Of a DNA stretch of 64,000 bases, positions 51,857 to 60,775 are shown in pieces (positions within the stretch are counted from its first letter, which is position 1; every line of letters starts with the position of its first letter). The translations under genes were made by a program, and so were the position numbers. The DNA is taken from positions 1 through 64,000 of the forward strand of contig JASBUL010000059.1 in the NCBI GenBank assembly GCA_030147945.1. Reading direction: 5' to 3'. Under the pieces are notes generated by a model. The model was not told the origin of the DNA, ran no database searches, and worked only from the letters and a program-made list of their open reading frames with translations. This stretch comes from Oceanococcus sp. (GTDB lineage Bacteria; Pseudomonadota; Gammaproteobacteria; Nevskiales; Oceanococcaceae).

Positions 51857-53932
51857 ATGCTTGCCAAACTCTCCCGCCGGTTACTTATCATATCGGCAGC
51901 GCTGACGGCGGCGCCCGGCCTTGCTGAAGAAGGCTTGTGGACCCTGGACAACCTGCCCCGCAAAGCGCTGGCTGATGGGTACAACTTCGCGCCGGATCAG
52001 GCCTGGGTCGACAAACTCCAGCGTGCATCAGTGCGGCTGGCCGGCGGTTGCTCCGGGGCTTTCGTGTCCGCCCAGGGGCTGGTGCTCACCAACCACCACT
52101 GCGTCAGCCGCTGCATCGCGCAACTGTCCAGCCGTCAGGACAACCTGCTGGAACAGGGTTTCGTAGCCCACAAGCGCGAAGACGAAGCGATCTGCCCGGA
52201 GATCGAACTCAATCAGCTGGAAAGCATCACCGACGTCACCGGTGAGGTTGAAAAACCCGCCGAGGGGCTGTCCGACGCGCAAGCCAAGACCGCGCGCAAA
52301 GCGGCCATGGCCAGATTGGAGTCGAACTGCGCGCAGGGCGACGCCAACCAGCGCTGCGATGTGGTCAGCCTCTACGAAGGCGGCCGCTATCATCTCTACC
52401 GCTACCGGCGTTATCAGGACGTGCGCCTGGTGTTTGCCCCGGAAACGGCGATTGCCGCCTTCGGTGGCGACCCGGACAACTTCAGCTTCCCGCGCTATGC
52501 GCTCGACATGGCGCTGCTGCGCGCCTACCGCGATGGCCAGGCGGTCGAGCCCGAGGCGTATTTCTCGATCAAGCCGGATGGCGCAGCGCAAGATGAGCTG
52601 GTTTTCGTCACCGGTCATCCCGGCTCGACCCAGCGCAGCTACACGGTGGCTCAACTCACCGCATTGCGTGATGTGGTGCTGCCGCAGCGACTGACCTATC
52701 TGGCGGAACTGCGCGGCGTGCTGCGCCAGTTCATGCGCCAGGGCAGCGAGCAGACACGCATGGCGCAACGCGAATACTTCGCCATCGAAAACGCGCTCAA
52801 AGCCTACCGCGGGCGTCATGCTGCGCTCAGCGAAAGCGGCTTCATCCAGGCGGCCATGGCGCGTGAAAACGCGCTGCGCGAGCGCGTGGCCGAGCACCGC
52901 CAGCTGCGCAAGACACCCACACCCGAGGCCTGGACCAAGATCGCCCAGGCGCAAGAGGTATGGCGTGACATCTACACCGAATATTCCCTGCTCGAGAGCC
53001 TGCGCGGGTATCAGTCCGACCTGCTCTCCATCGCGCGTCACCTGGTTCGCGCCGCGCAGGAACGCAGCAAGCCCAACGCAGAGCGTCTGCATGAATACAC
53101 CGATGCCGCCCTGCCCCAGCTCACCCAGCGCCTGTTTTCCGCCGCCCCCATCCATGCCGAGTTGGAGATCCTGACGCTGGACTGGAGCCTGGAAAAGCTG
53201 CGCGAACAACTTGGACCAGACCACCCCGCCGTGGTCCAAAGTCTGGGCAATCAGTCACCGCGTGAACTGGCGCGCAGCCTGATCGAAAATACCCAGTTGA
53301 ACGAGCTGGCCGTGCGCAAAGAACTTTGGGATGGCGGCGCCGCCGCCATTGCCGCCAGCGACGACCCGCTGATTGCCTTTGTGCGGCGTATCGACGGCAG
53401 CGCACGCGCTGTACGGGCCCGTGTCGAGCGCGAAGTTGAAGCGGTGGTCGAAGCCAATGCCACGCTGATCAGCCGCGCACGCTTCGAACTGGACGGCACC
53501 AACAGCTACCCGGACGCCACCTTCAGCCTGCGTCTGAGCTACGGCCAGGTCAAAGGCTGGAAAGAGGCTGGTCAGGACATCTTTCCGACCACCACGGTGG
53601 GCGGTCTGATTGCCCGCTCAACGGCCCAACCGCCGTTTGCCCTGCCGGCACTGTGGATCGACCGGCTGGCCGAGATCGACCTCGCCACCCCATTCAACTT
53701 CGTCACCACCCACGACATTATCGGAGGGAACTCGGGCAGTCCGATGCTCAATCGCCAGGGCCAGCTAGTGGGGCTGATCTTCGACGGCAACCTGCATTCC
53801 CTGGGCGGCGCCTACGCCTATGATGGCCGCTACAACCGCGCCGTGGCCGTGCACCCGGCGATCATGCAGCAGGCCCTGAGCGCGGTGTATCAGGCGCAGT
53901 CGCTGGTCGACGAGCTGTTTCCCGCGCCATGA
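51857..53932 (+). CDS. S46-family dipeptidyl-peptidase, DPP7-like
   Basis: Periplasmic serine exopeptidase that removes dipeptides from the N-terminus. It has 691 residues with a signal peptide (to about residue 23, GLAEEG). The chymotrypsin-like triad is visible: His in LTNHHC (residues 80-81), Asp in FGGDPDNF, and Ser in IIGGNSGSP. A helical domain lies between. Eighteen residues after the nucleophile is glycine (LIFDG). In this family Gly there goes with DPP7 (hydrophobic P1) and Arg with DPP11 (acidic P1), so I infer DPP7-like specificity. The stop overlaps the tag start (ATGA). Confidence 0.92.
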   Translation: MLAKLSRRLLIISAALTAAPGLAEEGLWTLDNLPRKALADGYNFAPDQAWVDKLQRASVRLAGGCSGAFVSAQGLVLTNHHCVSRCIAQLSSRQDNLLEQGFVAHKREDEAICPEIELNQLESITDVTGEVEKPAEGLSDAQAKTARKAAMARLESNCAQGDANQRCDVVSLYEGGRYHLYRYRRYQDVRLVFAPETAIAAFGGDPDNFSFPRYALDMALLRAYRDGQAVEPEAYFSIKPDGAAQDELVFVTGHPGSTQRSYTVAQLTALRDVVLPQRLTYLAELRGVLRQFMRQGSEQTRMAQREYFAIENALKAYRGRHAALSESGFIQAAMARENALRERVAEHRQLRKTPTPEAWTKIAQAQEVWRDIYTEYSLLESLRGYQSDLLSIARHLVRAAQERSKPNAERLHEYTDAALPQLTQRLFSAAPIHAELEILTLDWSLEKLREQLGPDHPAVVQSLGNQSPRELARSLIENTQLNELAVRKELWDGGAAAIAASDDPLIAFVRRIDGSARAVRARVEREVEAVVEANATLISRARFELDGTNSYPDATFSLRLSYGQVKGWKEAGQDIFPTTTVGGLIARSTAQPPFALPALWIDRLAEIDLATPFNFVTTHDIIGGNSGSPMLNRQGQLVGLIFDGNLHSLGGAYAYDGRYNRAVAVHPAIMQQALSAVYQAQSLVDELFPAP

Positions 53933-54534
53933 GCCGTCATCCGCGCGAGGCCATCTGCAACTGGGCGCGCAAGACCGACATCGAGCACGCCTATCACGAT
54001 GATGAATGGGGCGTGCCGGTCACCGATGATCGCAAGCTGTTCGAGTTCGTGATTTTGGAAGGCGCGCAGGCCGGTCTGTCGTGGCTGACCATACTGCGCC
54101 GACGAGAAGGCTACCGGCGGGTCTTTCACGACTTTGACCCTCTGCGTGTTGCACGCATGAGCGAGCAGGAACAAAGTGCCGCGCTGAGCGATGCCGGCAT
54201 CATTCGCAACCGGGCCAAGGTACGCTCCGCGGTCAACAACGCGCAGGCGTTTCTCCGTGTGCAGGAAGAATTCGGCAGCTTCGCCCGCTACATCTGGGGG
54301 TTCGTCGACGGGCAACCGGTGCAAGGGCAGCGCCAGAGTATGAGTGACATCCCGGCGACCACTGCCTTGTCCGACAGCGTCGCCAAGGACCTCAAAGCAC
54401 GCGGTTTCAGCTTCATGGGCTCGACCATTGTCTACGCCCACATGCAGGCCACCGGCATGGTTAACGACCACATTCTGAGTTGCCCCTGTCATGCCGAGGC
54501 CCAGCAACACGCGTTGCAACTGACGCTGGACTGA
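53929..54534 (+). CDS. tag: DNA-3-methyladenine glycosylase I
   Basis: Removes 3-methyladenine from alkylated DNA. It has 201 residues. The N-terminal CNWARKTDIEHAYHDDEWGVPVTDDRKLFEFVILEGAQAGLSWLTILRRREGYR is diagnostic. It holds one part of the zinc site, and the C-terminal HILSCPCH, with Cys and His, completes it. It is translationally coupled to the peptidase gene upstream, an unusual partner for a repair enzyme. Its stop abuts the stop of the convergent regulator. Confidence 0.96.
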   Translation: MSRHPREAICNWARKTDIEHAYHDDEWGVPVTDDRKLFEFVILEGAQAGLSWLTILRRREGYRRVFHDFDPLRVARMSEQEQSAALSDAGIIRNRAKVRSAVNNAQAFLRVQEEFGSFARYIWGFVDGQPVQGQRQSMSDIPATTALSDSVAKDLKARGFSFMGSTIVYAHMQATGMVNDHILSCPCHAEAQQHALQLTLD

Positions 54535-55821
54535 TTATTCCAGCCGGCGGTACAGCGAGCGCACGCTGATACCGGCGATCTGCGCGGCGCGCGCCTTATC
54601 ACCCTGGCAGTGATCAAGCAGCTGCTTGAGGTAGCGTCGTTCCTGGGTGTGCAAATCCACCCACGCAGCCTCTTCGTTGGCGTGGTCACGGATTTCTGGC
54701 GCCTCACCGAGGCTGCGCTGCAGCACCTCATCGTCAATCAGCAATTCACGCGCGAAAATCGTGGCCCGCTCCAGAATGTTGCGTAGCTCACGCACATTGC
54801 CACTGAAAGGCAGCGCCTGCAGCCGGGCCAGCGCCTTGTCGCTCAGACGATAGGTCCGCTCGGGGTGCAGCTTGTCGAGTATTGACCGGGCCAGCAGCGG
54901 AATATCTTCGCGACGCTTGCGCAGAGGCGGCAGGATGATCGGAAAGGCATTGATGCGGAAGTACAGATCCTCGCGAAAGGCACCGCGCTGCACCTGCTCG
55001 CGTAGATCCTTGTGGGTGGCGCAGACCAGACGGAAATCGGCCCGCCGCAGCTGGGTATCCCCGACCGCGCGGTAGGTCCCGGTTTCCAGCAGACGCAGCA
55101 GCTTGACCTGCATGCCCACCGGCACATCACCGATTTCATCGAGGAACAACGTGCCGCCCTGGGCCAGCTCGAGCAGGCCACGCTTGTTGCTCACCGCACC
55201 GGTGAAAGCGCCTTTGACATGACCGAAAAGCTCGCTCTCGAACAGTGTTTCGGTCAATCCGGCACATTCCACCGTGACCATGCTCTTGTGTGCGCGCAAG
55301 CTCGCTTCATGAATGGCGCTGGCGGCCAGTTCCTTACCCGTACCGGTTTCACCCAGCAGCAGCACCGAGGTTTCATGCGCAGCCACCAGATTGATCATTT
55401 CCAGCATCTGGTTGAACGCCGCACTGCCGCCCACCATGCGCGTGGCATTGGCCTGGGCGCTGGCTATGGGTACCGGTTTGAGGACCTCGACGAAGTAGCG
55501 TGCCACGCCGGCGTCGTCGAGCAAGGGCACCATCTCCACATCAATGTGCTCGCGACCACGGGGACTGTTGTGAATATGCAGCACCCGTTCGCGCCCCGCA
55601 CTGCGCTTGCACGCGGCCATCGGGCAGCTCTCCCCGGCCTGATCGCAGGGTTGCGCATAGCCGTGGGAGACTTCGTAGCAACGCGCAGACGGGGGCACGT
55701 CACCGAAGCGTTCGACATAACGACGATTGCTCGCGAGCACACGGTAATCGGCGCCCAGCAAGATGGCCGGGTACTCAATGACATCCAGCAAGGCGCGGGG
55801 CGGCAATGGTTCGGGCTTCAT
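54535..55821 (-). CDS. FisR-like sigma54-dependent activator with a cysteine sensor domain
   Basis: A bacterial enhancer-binding protein of about 428 residues from the ATG at 55821 (other in-frame starts at 55848 and 55869). The N-terminal PAS-like sensor carries C48, C59, C66 and C71 ([22 protein letters not shown]). The AAA+ domain has Walker A GETGTGKE, the sigma54-contacting GAFTGA loop and [11 protein letters not shown]. It ends in a Fis-type helix-turn-helix ([19 protein letters not shown]). The 11- and 7-residue steps between C48, C59 and C66 equal those I recall for the sulfane-sulfur sensor FisR (Cys53/64/71). It is divergent from cydAB-sqr, which has a -24/-12 promoter, so it is very likely the activator of that operon. 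Confidence 0.88.
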   Translation of the reverse strand: MKPEPLPPRALLDVIEYPAILLGADYRVLASNRRYVERFGDVPPSARCYEVSHGYAQPCDQAGESCPMAACKRSAGRERVLHIHNSPRGREHIDVEMVPLLDDAGVARYFVEVLKPVPIASAQANATRMVGGSAAFNQMLEMINLVAAHETSVLLLGETGTGKELAASAIHEASLRAHKSMVTVECAGLTETLFESELFGHVKGAFTGAVSNKRGLLELAQGGTLFLDEIGDVPVGMQVKLLRLLETGTYRAVGDTQLRRADFRLVCATHKDLREQVQRGAFREDLYFRINAFPIILPPLRKRREDIPLLARSILDKLHPERTYRLSDKALARLQALPFSGNVRELRNILERATIFARELLIDDEVLQRSLGEAPEIRDHANEEAAWVDLHTQERRYLKQLLDHCQGDKARAAQIAGISVRSLYRRLE

Positions 55822-55889
55822 AGGTCTTGTCGATTCTGTCAGGGACATTGACAGTTTCGACAATTCCAAGCCGTAAAGATAGCTTGATT

Positions 55890-55913
55890 TATTTTCTGTA
55901 ATTTCAGAAAATA
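55890..55913. promoter_or_regulatory. 9+6+9 inverted repeat, candidate enhancer for the FisR-like activator
   Basis: TATTTTCTG (55890-55898) and its exact complement CAGAAAATA (55905-55913) flank a six-base spacer. The centre is about 93 bp upstream of the start expected from the -24/-12 promoter, a normal distance for an enhancer-binding site. The site also lies 70-90 bp upstream of the regulator's own start, so it could serve autoregulation. Confidence 0.7.
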
Positions 55914-55968
55914 TTGAATGTTGTTTTATGTCAGTGTGTTATCGCCGAATTGATCGCCCAACCAAGAC

Positions 55969-55983
55969 TGGCACACGGATTGC
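55969..55983 (+). promoter_or_regulatory. Sigma54 (-24/-12) promoter of cydA-cydB-sqr
   Basis: TGGCAC (55969-55974), five bases, TTGC (55980-55983): full match to the RpoN core consensus TGGCAC-N5-TTGC. It is on the correct strand about 42 bp before the cydA ATG, opposite a gene for a sigma54 activator. Transcription should start near 55995. Confidence 0.88.
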
Positions 55984-56024
55984 TCTGAGCTTGCTGCTGT
56001 CCACGCCATTACAGGACATGTTCC

Positions 56025-57371
56025 ATGGATCCCTTCGTACTCGCCCGCATTCAGTTTGCCACCAACATCAGCTTCCACATCCTGTTCCCGGCCATCACCA
56101 TTGGTCTGGCCTGGATGCTGCTGTTCTTCCGTATCCGTTTTACCCAGACGGGCGACAAAGCCTGGGAATACGCCTATTTCTTCTGGGTCAAAATCTTCGC
56201 CCTGACCTTTGCCATGGGCGTGGTCAGCGGCATCACCATGAGCTTCCAGTTCGGCACCAACTGGCCGGGCTTCATGGAAAAGGCCGGCAACGTTGCCGGA
56301 CCACTGCTGGGCTACGAAGTGCTGAGCGCATTTTTTCTTGAGGCCTCGTTTCTCGGCATCATGCTGTTCGGCAAGGATCGGGTGTCCAACCGCCTGCACT
56401 TGCTGAGCACTTTTCTGGTCGCCTTCGGCACCACCTTGTCGGCTTTCTGGATTCTCTCGCTGAACTCATGGATGCAAACGCCTGCGGGTATCCAGATGGT
56501 TGACGGCGTGGTCATGGTCGAAGACTGGTGGGCGGTGATCTTCAACCCCTCATTCCCCTACCGCTTCTTCCACATGTTGATCGCCTCGTTCCTCACTGCC
56601 GCTTTCCTCATTTCCGGGGTCAGCGCCTGGCGGGCGCGCAGCGGTGTCGACGGCCCGGCCACCTGGAAAGTCATGCGCGCCGGCGTCGGCGTGGCGGCCA
56701 TTTTAGCCCCGCTGCAGATCTTCATCGGTGATCTGCATGGTCTCAACACGCTGGAACATCAGCCGGCCAAGGTGGCCGCGATGGAAGCGGTGTGGGAGAC
56801 CGAATCCGCAGTGCCGTTCAACCTGATTGCGTTTCCCGATGAACAGGCGCGCGAGAACCGCCTGGCCATTCAGATCCCCTACGCTGCCAGCCTGATCCTG
56901 ACCCATGATCCGCAAGGTGAAGTTCAGGGCCTGAACGAATTTGCAGGCGAACATCCGCCAGTCGCCATGGTGTTCTGGTCATTCCGCGTGATGCTGGCCA
57001 TTGGTGGACTGATGGTGCTGGTCAGCTGGTGGGCCAGCTGGCAGTTGCGCGGGGGGCGCGAGCCACATCGGGCGCTGCTGCTCACACTATCCGCCATGAC
57101 CTTCTCCGGCTGGATCGCCGTGCTGGCAGGCTGGTATGTCACCGAAATCGGCCGTCAGCCCTGGATCGTGCAGGACCTCATCAGCGTGCAGGAGGTCGTG
57201 GCTGACCACGCCAGCGCCACCATGACCGGCACGCTGCTTGGCTATGTGCTGCTCTACGCCTTCCTGCTGGTCAGCTACATCGGCGCGATGCGACATATGG
57301 CAACCAAGCCGGCCGCATCACAGGCGCTCGGTCCGGTGACCTTCACCACACAGCCCTCGGCCCAGCACTAA
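56025..57371 (+). CDS. cydA: Cytochrome bd-type quinol oxidase subunit I, cyanide-insensitive (short Q-loop)
   Basis: Catalytic subunit that oxidises quinol and reduces O2 without heme-copper chemistry. The 448 residues span about nine helices. H18 (ISFHILFPA) is the heme d/b595-side ligand equivalent, and GRQPW in WYVTEIGRQPWIVQ is the quinol-site signature of the CioA branch. It is much shorter than the E. coli CydA because the Q-loop lacks the long insertion, again the CIO type. Such oxidases resist cyanide and sulfide. It is first gene of the sigma54-driven operon, 11 bp before cydB. Confidence 0.95.
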   Translation: MDPFVLARIQFATNISFHILFPAITIGLAWMLLFFRIRFTQTGDKAWEYAYFFWVKIFALTFAMGVVSGITMSFQFGTNWPGFMEKAGNVAGPLLGYEVLSAFFLEASFLGIMLFGKDRVSNRLHLLSTFLVAFGTTLSAFWILSLNSWMQTPAGIQMVDGVVMVEDWWAVIFNPSFPYRFFHMLIASFLTAAFLISGVSAWRARSGVDGPATWKVMRAGVGVAAILAPLQIFIGDLHGLNTLEHQPAKVAAMEAVWETESAVPFNLIAFPDEQARENRLAIQIPYAASLILTHDPQGEVQGLNEFAGEHPPVAMVFWSFRVMLAIGGLMVLVSWWASWQLRGGREPHRALLLTLSAMTFSGWIAVLAGWYVTEIGRQPWIVQDLISVQEVVADHASATMTGTLLGYVLLYAFLLVSYIGAMRHMATKPAASQALGPVTFTTQPSAQH

Positions 57372-57382
57372 AGGAACGCACT

Positions 57383-58375
57383 ATGGAATTCTGGCTTCCC
57401 ATCATCTACATGGCCGCCATGGGCCTGGCCTTGCTGATCTACGTGATCCTCGATGGCTACGACCTCGGCGTAGGCATCCTGCTGCCACTGGCCGAGGAGT
57501 CCGAAAAGGACACCATGATCGCCTCCATTGGCCCCTTCTGGGATGCCAATGAGACCTGGATCGTGCTCGGTGTGGGCATACTGCTGATCGCCTTTCCGCT
57601 GGCCCACGGCATCGTGCTCACCCATCTGTACCTGCCCGTCACCATCATGCTGATGGGTCTGATCCTGCGTGGCGTGGCCTTTGATCTCAGGGTCAAAGCC
57701 GGCGATCACCGCCGTGCCCTGTGGAATCGGGCGTTCTTTGCCGGCTCGCTGATCAGTGCGATGGCCCAGGGCTGGATGCTCGGCGCCTACGTCACCGGTC
57801 TGCGTGACGGCAGCACCAGCGTGCTGTTTTCCGTGCTCATCGCACTCACCCTGCCCGCGCTTTATGTGGTCCTGGGCTGCGGCTGGCTCAACATGAAAAC
57901 CGAAGGCACGCTGCAACGTAAAAGCCACCTGTGGGGCGGGCGTGCAATCTGGCCCATGGGCCTGGGCCTGGGCCTGATCTCCATCGCCACCCCGCTGGTC
58001 AGCCCGGCCATTGCAGCCAAATGGTTCAGCCTGCCCAATGCACTGTGGCTGGCACCCATTCCATTGGTCACGCTGGCCAGCTTCGTCGGCATCGTGCTGA
58101 CCCTGCGCACATCCAGTGAACAGCAGGCCGCCCAGCCGTGGCGTGTTTTCGGGCTGACCGTGCTGATCTGCCTTATGGCCAGCCTGGGTCTGGCTTACAG
58201 CCTGTTCCCCCACATCATCATCGGGCAGATGACGATCTGGGAAGCCTCCGCCTCGGTCAGCTCGCTGCTCTTCACCCTGGTTGGCGTGGCCCTGACCCTG
58301 CCCATGATTCTCGCCTACACCTTCGTGGTCTATCGCATTTTCCACGGTAAGGCGACGGCGCTCAGCTACGACTAG
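57383..58375 (+). CDS. cydB: Cytochrome bd-type quinol oxidase subunit II
   Basis: Membrane partner of CydA. The 330 residues start MEFWLPIIYMAAMGLALLIYVILDGYDLGVGIL, with the conserved DGYDLGVG and, later, FWDANETWIVLGVGILLIAFPLAHG. The length (330 against about 379 in E. coli) again fits the CIO branch. No cydX-like small ORF follows; the next gene is SQR, 15 bp on. Confidence 0.95.
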   Translation: MEFWLPIIYMAAMGLALLIYVILDGYDLGVGILLPLAEESEKDTMIASIGPFWDANETWIVLGVGILLIAFPLAHGIVLTHLYLPVTIMLMGLILRGVAFDLRVKAGDHRRALWNRAFFAGSLISAMAQGWMLGAYVTGLRDGSTSVLFSVLIALTLPALYVVLGCGWLNMKTEGTLQRKSHLWGGRAIWPMGLGLGLISIATPLVSPAIAAKWFSLPNALWLAPIPLVTLASFVGIVLTLRTSSEQQAAQPWRVFGLTVLICLMASLGLAYSLFPHIIIGQMTIWEASASVSSLLFTLVGVALTLPMILAYTFVVYRIFHGKATALSYD

Positions 58376-58390
58376 ATCCAAGGAGATTCC

Positions 58391-59632
58391 ATGTCGCGCA
58401 TACACGACGTGCTCATCGTCGGCGGCGGAGCCGCCGGCATCGCCACTGCGGCGAGCCTGAAAAAACGCCAGCCCGGGCTCGATATCGGCATCATCGACCC
58501 GGCTGACGTGCATTACTACCAGCCGGGCTGGACTCTGGTCGGCGGCGGCGTGTTCACCCCCGAGCAGACCGCCCGCGACATGGACACGCTGATCCCATCC
58601 GGCATCCAGCGCATCAAGGCCAGCGTGGTCGCGTTTGAGCCAGAAAACAACACGGTGGTCACCGACAGCCAGGAGCGCCTGAACTACAAACGGCTGGTGG
58701 TGGCCCCGGGCCTTACGCTCAACTGGGACGGCATCGAAGGCCTGAGCGACACCCTGGGCAAGAACGGGGTGACCTCCAACTACCGATACGACCTGGCGCC
58801 CTATACCTGGGAACTGGTGCAGGCGCTCAAGGGTGGCCGCGCCATCTTCACCCAGCCGCCCATGCCCATCAAATGTGCCGGCGCGCCGCAGAAGGCCATG
58901 TATCTGTCCTGCGATCACTGGTTGCGACAGGGCGTGCTGCAGGACATTCAGGTGGACTTCTGCAACGCTGGCGGCGTCCTGTTCGGGGTGGCCGATTATG
59001 TGCCCGCGCTGATGCAGTACGTCGACAAGTACGCCATCAATCTCAACTTCAACCACACCCTGACACGCATCGATGGGGGCGCCAAAACCGCCTGGTTCAA
59101 TACCACCAATGAGAACGGCGACGCCATCGAAACAAGCCGCACATTCGACATGATTCACGTCTGCCCGCCACAGCAGGCACCCGCGTTCATTCGCGACAGC
59201 GCGCTGGCCGACAGCGCAGGCTGGGTCGATGTCGACCAAAGCACCCTGCGCCACAAACACTTCGACAACATCTGGGCCCTGGGCGATGTGATGAACGCCC
59301 CGAACGCCAAAACCGCTGCTGCGGCCCGCAAGCAGGCGCCGATCGTGGCCAACAACATCATGGCCGATATCCACGGCAACAATCGCGGCATCGCACAATA
59401 CGACGGCTACGGCTCATGTCCGCTGACGGTCGAGCGCGGCAAGATCGTACTCGCCGAATTCGGCTATGGCGGCAAGCTGTTGCCGAGTTTCCCCAGCTGG
59501 TTTCTGGACGGTCGCAAACCCACCCGCCGCGCCTGGTTTTTGAAAGAAACCCTGCTGCCGCCAATCTACTGGAGCGGCATGCTCAAGGGCCGTGAGTGGC
59601 TGGTCAAACCGGTGAGCGAAGACGCTCCCTGA
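58391..59632 (+). CDS. sqr: Sulfide:quinone oxidoreductase
   Basis: Flavoprotein that oxidises sulfide to sulfane sulfur and passes electrons to ubiquinone. It has 413 residues. Landmarks are the N-terminal FAD motif VLIVGGGAAGIATAASL, HYYQPGWTLVGGG, the redox cysteines C162 (PIKCAGAPQKAMYLS) and C343 (YDGYGSCPLT), and the second FAD segment IWALGDVMNAPNAKTAAAARKQ. A third cysteine near residue 127, found in type I enzymes, is absent, so this resembles the two-cysteine SQOR-like (type II) group. AAGGAG precedes the ATG. It is the third gene of the cydAB operon. Confidence 0.92.
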   Translation: MSRIHDVLIVGGGAAGIATAASLKKRQPGLDIGIIDPADVHYYQPGWTLVGGGVFTPEQTARDMDTLIPSGIQRIKASVVAFEPENNTVVTDSQERLNYKRLVVAPGLTLNWDGIEGLSDTLGKNGVTSNYRYDLAPYTWELVQALKGGRAIFTQPPMPIKCAGAPQKAMYLSCDHWLRQGVLQDIQVDFCNAGGVLFGVADYVPALMQYVDKYAINLNFNHTLTRIDGGAKTAWFNTTNENGDAIETSRTFDMIHVCPPQQAPAFIRDSALADSAGWVDVDQSTLRHKHFDNIWALGDVMNAPNAKTAAAARKQAPIVANNIMADIHGNNRGIAQYDGYGSCPLTVERGKIVLAEFGYGGKLLPSFPSWFLDGRKPTRRAWFLKETLLPPIYWSGMLKGREWLVKPVSEDAP

Positions 59633-59655
59633 ACGGCTTTCTCATCACCCAGGCA

Positions 59656-59688
59656 TAAAAAAACCCGGGGTGCTCACCACCCCGGGTT
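59656..59688. terminator. Terminator between sqr and mdh
   Basis: AACCCGGGGTG (59662-59672) pairs perfectly with CACCCCGGGTT (59678-59688) across a five-base loop. On the minus strand it is followed by TTTTTTT, so it is a strong terminator for mdh. For the plus-strand sqr transcript it forms the same hairpin but lacks a T-run. Confidence 0.9.
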
Positions 59689-59711
59689 GGTATTGCTCAG
59701 TACGGCTGTGC

Positions 59712-60689
59712 TTAGCCGAGCAGTTCTTCCACCGCGGCACGCTCTTCGCGCAGTTCCTGCTCGGTGGCGTCCATGCGGGCCTGACTGAATGCGTTGATCT
59801 CCAGCCCCTGCACCACGGTGTAATCACCGTTTTCACACACACACGGGTAGGAGTAGACGATGCCTTCGGCCACGCCGTAGCTGCCGTCGGAGGCTACGCC
59901 CATCGACACCCAGCCACCATTGCTGCCCAGCGCCCAGCTGCGCATGTGATCAACGGCAGCGGATGCGGCCGATGCGGCCGAGGAGGCGCCGCGCGCCTTG
60001 ATGATGGCTGCGCCACGCTGCTGTACCACCGGAATGAAGTCGTTTTCGTACCAGGCCTGATCAACCAGACCCAGCGCAGCCTCACCCGCCACCGTGGCAT
60101 GGTGCAGGTCAGGGTACTGGGTCGCGCTGTGGTTACCCCACACGATCATCTTGTCGATGTCGGTGGTGTGCTTGCCGGTTTTTTCGGCCAGCTGGCTGAG
60201 GGCGCGGTTGTGGTCCAGACGCATCATGGCGGTGAACTGACGCGGGTTGAGATCCGGCGCGTTCTCACGCGCGATCAGCGCATTGGTGTTGGCCGGGTTG
60301 CCGACAACCAGCACCTTGACGTCACGGCTGGCGTGATCATTCAGTGCCTTGCCCTGAACCGAGAAGATCTGGGCGTTGGCCTGCAGCAGGTCCTTGCGCT
60401 CCATGCCCGGGCCGCGCGGACGGGCGCCGACCAGCAGCGCGTAATCGGCATCCTTGAAGGCTACGTTGGGATCATCGGTGGCAACGATGCCGTGCACCAG
60501 CGGGAACGCACAGTCATTCAGTTCCATGACCACGCCTTCCAGGGCGCCCATGGCCGGCGGAATTTCCAGCAGCTGCAGAATGACCGGCTGGTCCGGACCG
60601 AGCATGTCACCCGAGGCGATACGGAACGCCAGGGAATAGGCAATCTGGCCGGCGCCACCTGTGATGGCTACACGTACCGGTGCTTTCAT
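59712..60689 (-). CDS. mdh: Malate dehydrogenase, type 2
   Basis: Interconverts malate and oxaloacetate with NAD+. The 325 residues begin [20 protein letters not shown] (nucleotide loop) and contain [31 protein letters not shown] and the catalytic histidine in [12 protein letters not shown], as in Thermus/Burkholderia-type enzymes rather than E. coli Mdh. A Ser/Ala repeat ([16 protein letters not shown]) replaces the commoner SAANAAID stretch. GGAG lies a few bases before the ATG. Its TATAAT-containing promoter is noted separately. Confidence 0.95.
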   Translation of the reverse strand: MKAPVRVAITGGAGQIAYSLAFRIASGDMLGPDQPVILQLLEIPPAMGALEGVVMELNDCAFPLVHGIVATDDPNVAFKDADYALLVGARPRGPGMERKDLLQANAQIFSVQGKALNDHASRDVKVLVVGNPANTNALIARENAPDLNPRQFTAMMRLDHNRALSQLAEKTGKHTTDIDKMIVWGNHSATQYPDLHHATVAGEAALGLVDQAWYENDFIPVVQQRGAAIIKARGASSAASAASAAVDHMRSWALGSNGGWVSMGVASDGSYGVAEGIVYSYPCVCENGDYTVVQGLEINAFSQARMDATEQELREERAAVEELLG

Positions 60690-60742
60690 AATCCACTCCT
60701 GTTGAAACTGTGGTGGCCCGTCAGGCCGCGAAAAGACGGCGG

Positions 60743-60772
60743 ATTATAGCGAACTCACCCTCACCCGACCAC
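60743..60772 (-). promoter_or_regulatory. Putative promoter of mdh
   Basis: On the minus strand, TATAAT (plus positions 60743-60748) about 54 bp before the mdh ATG. The -35 region (about 60766-60771) is a poor match, so an activator may be needed, or the call is wrong. Confidence 0.4.
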
Positions 60773-60775
60773 GCG

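Noticed and set aside
57368-59398. 676-codon minus-strand frame opposite cydB and sqr
   Set aside because: Spans two real plus-strand genes, Gly/His/Asp-rich composition and no motifs.
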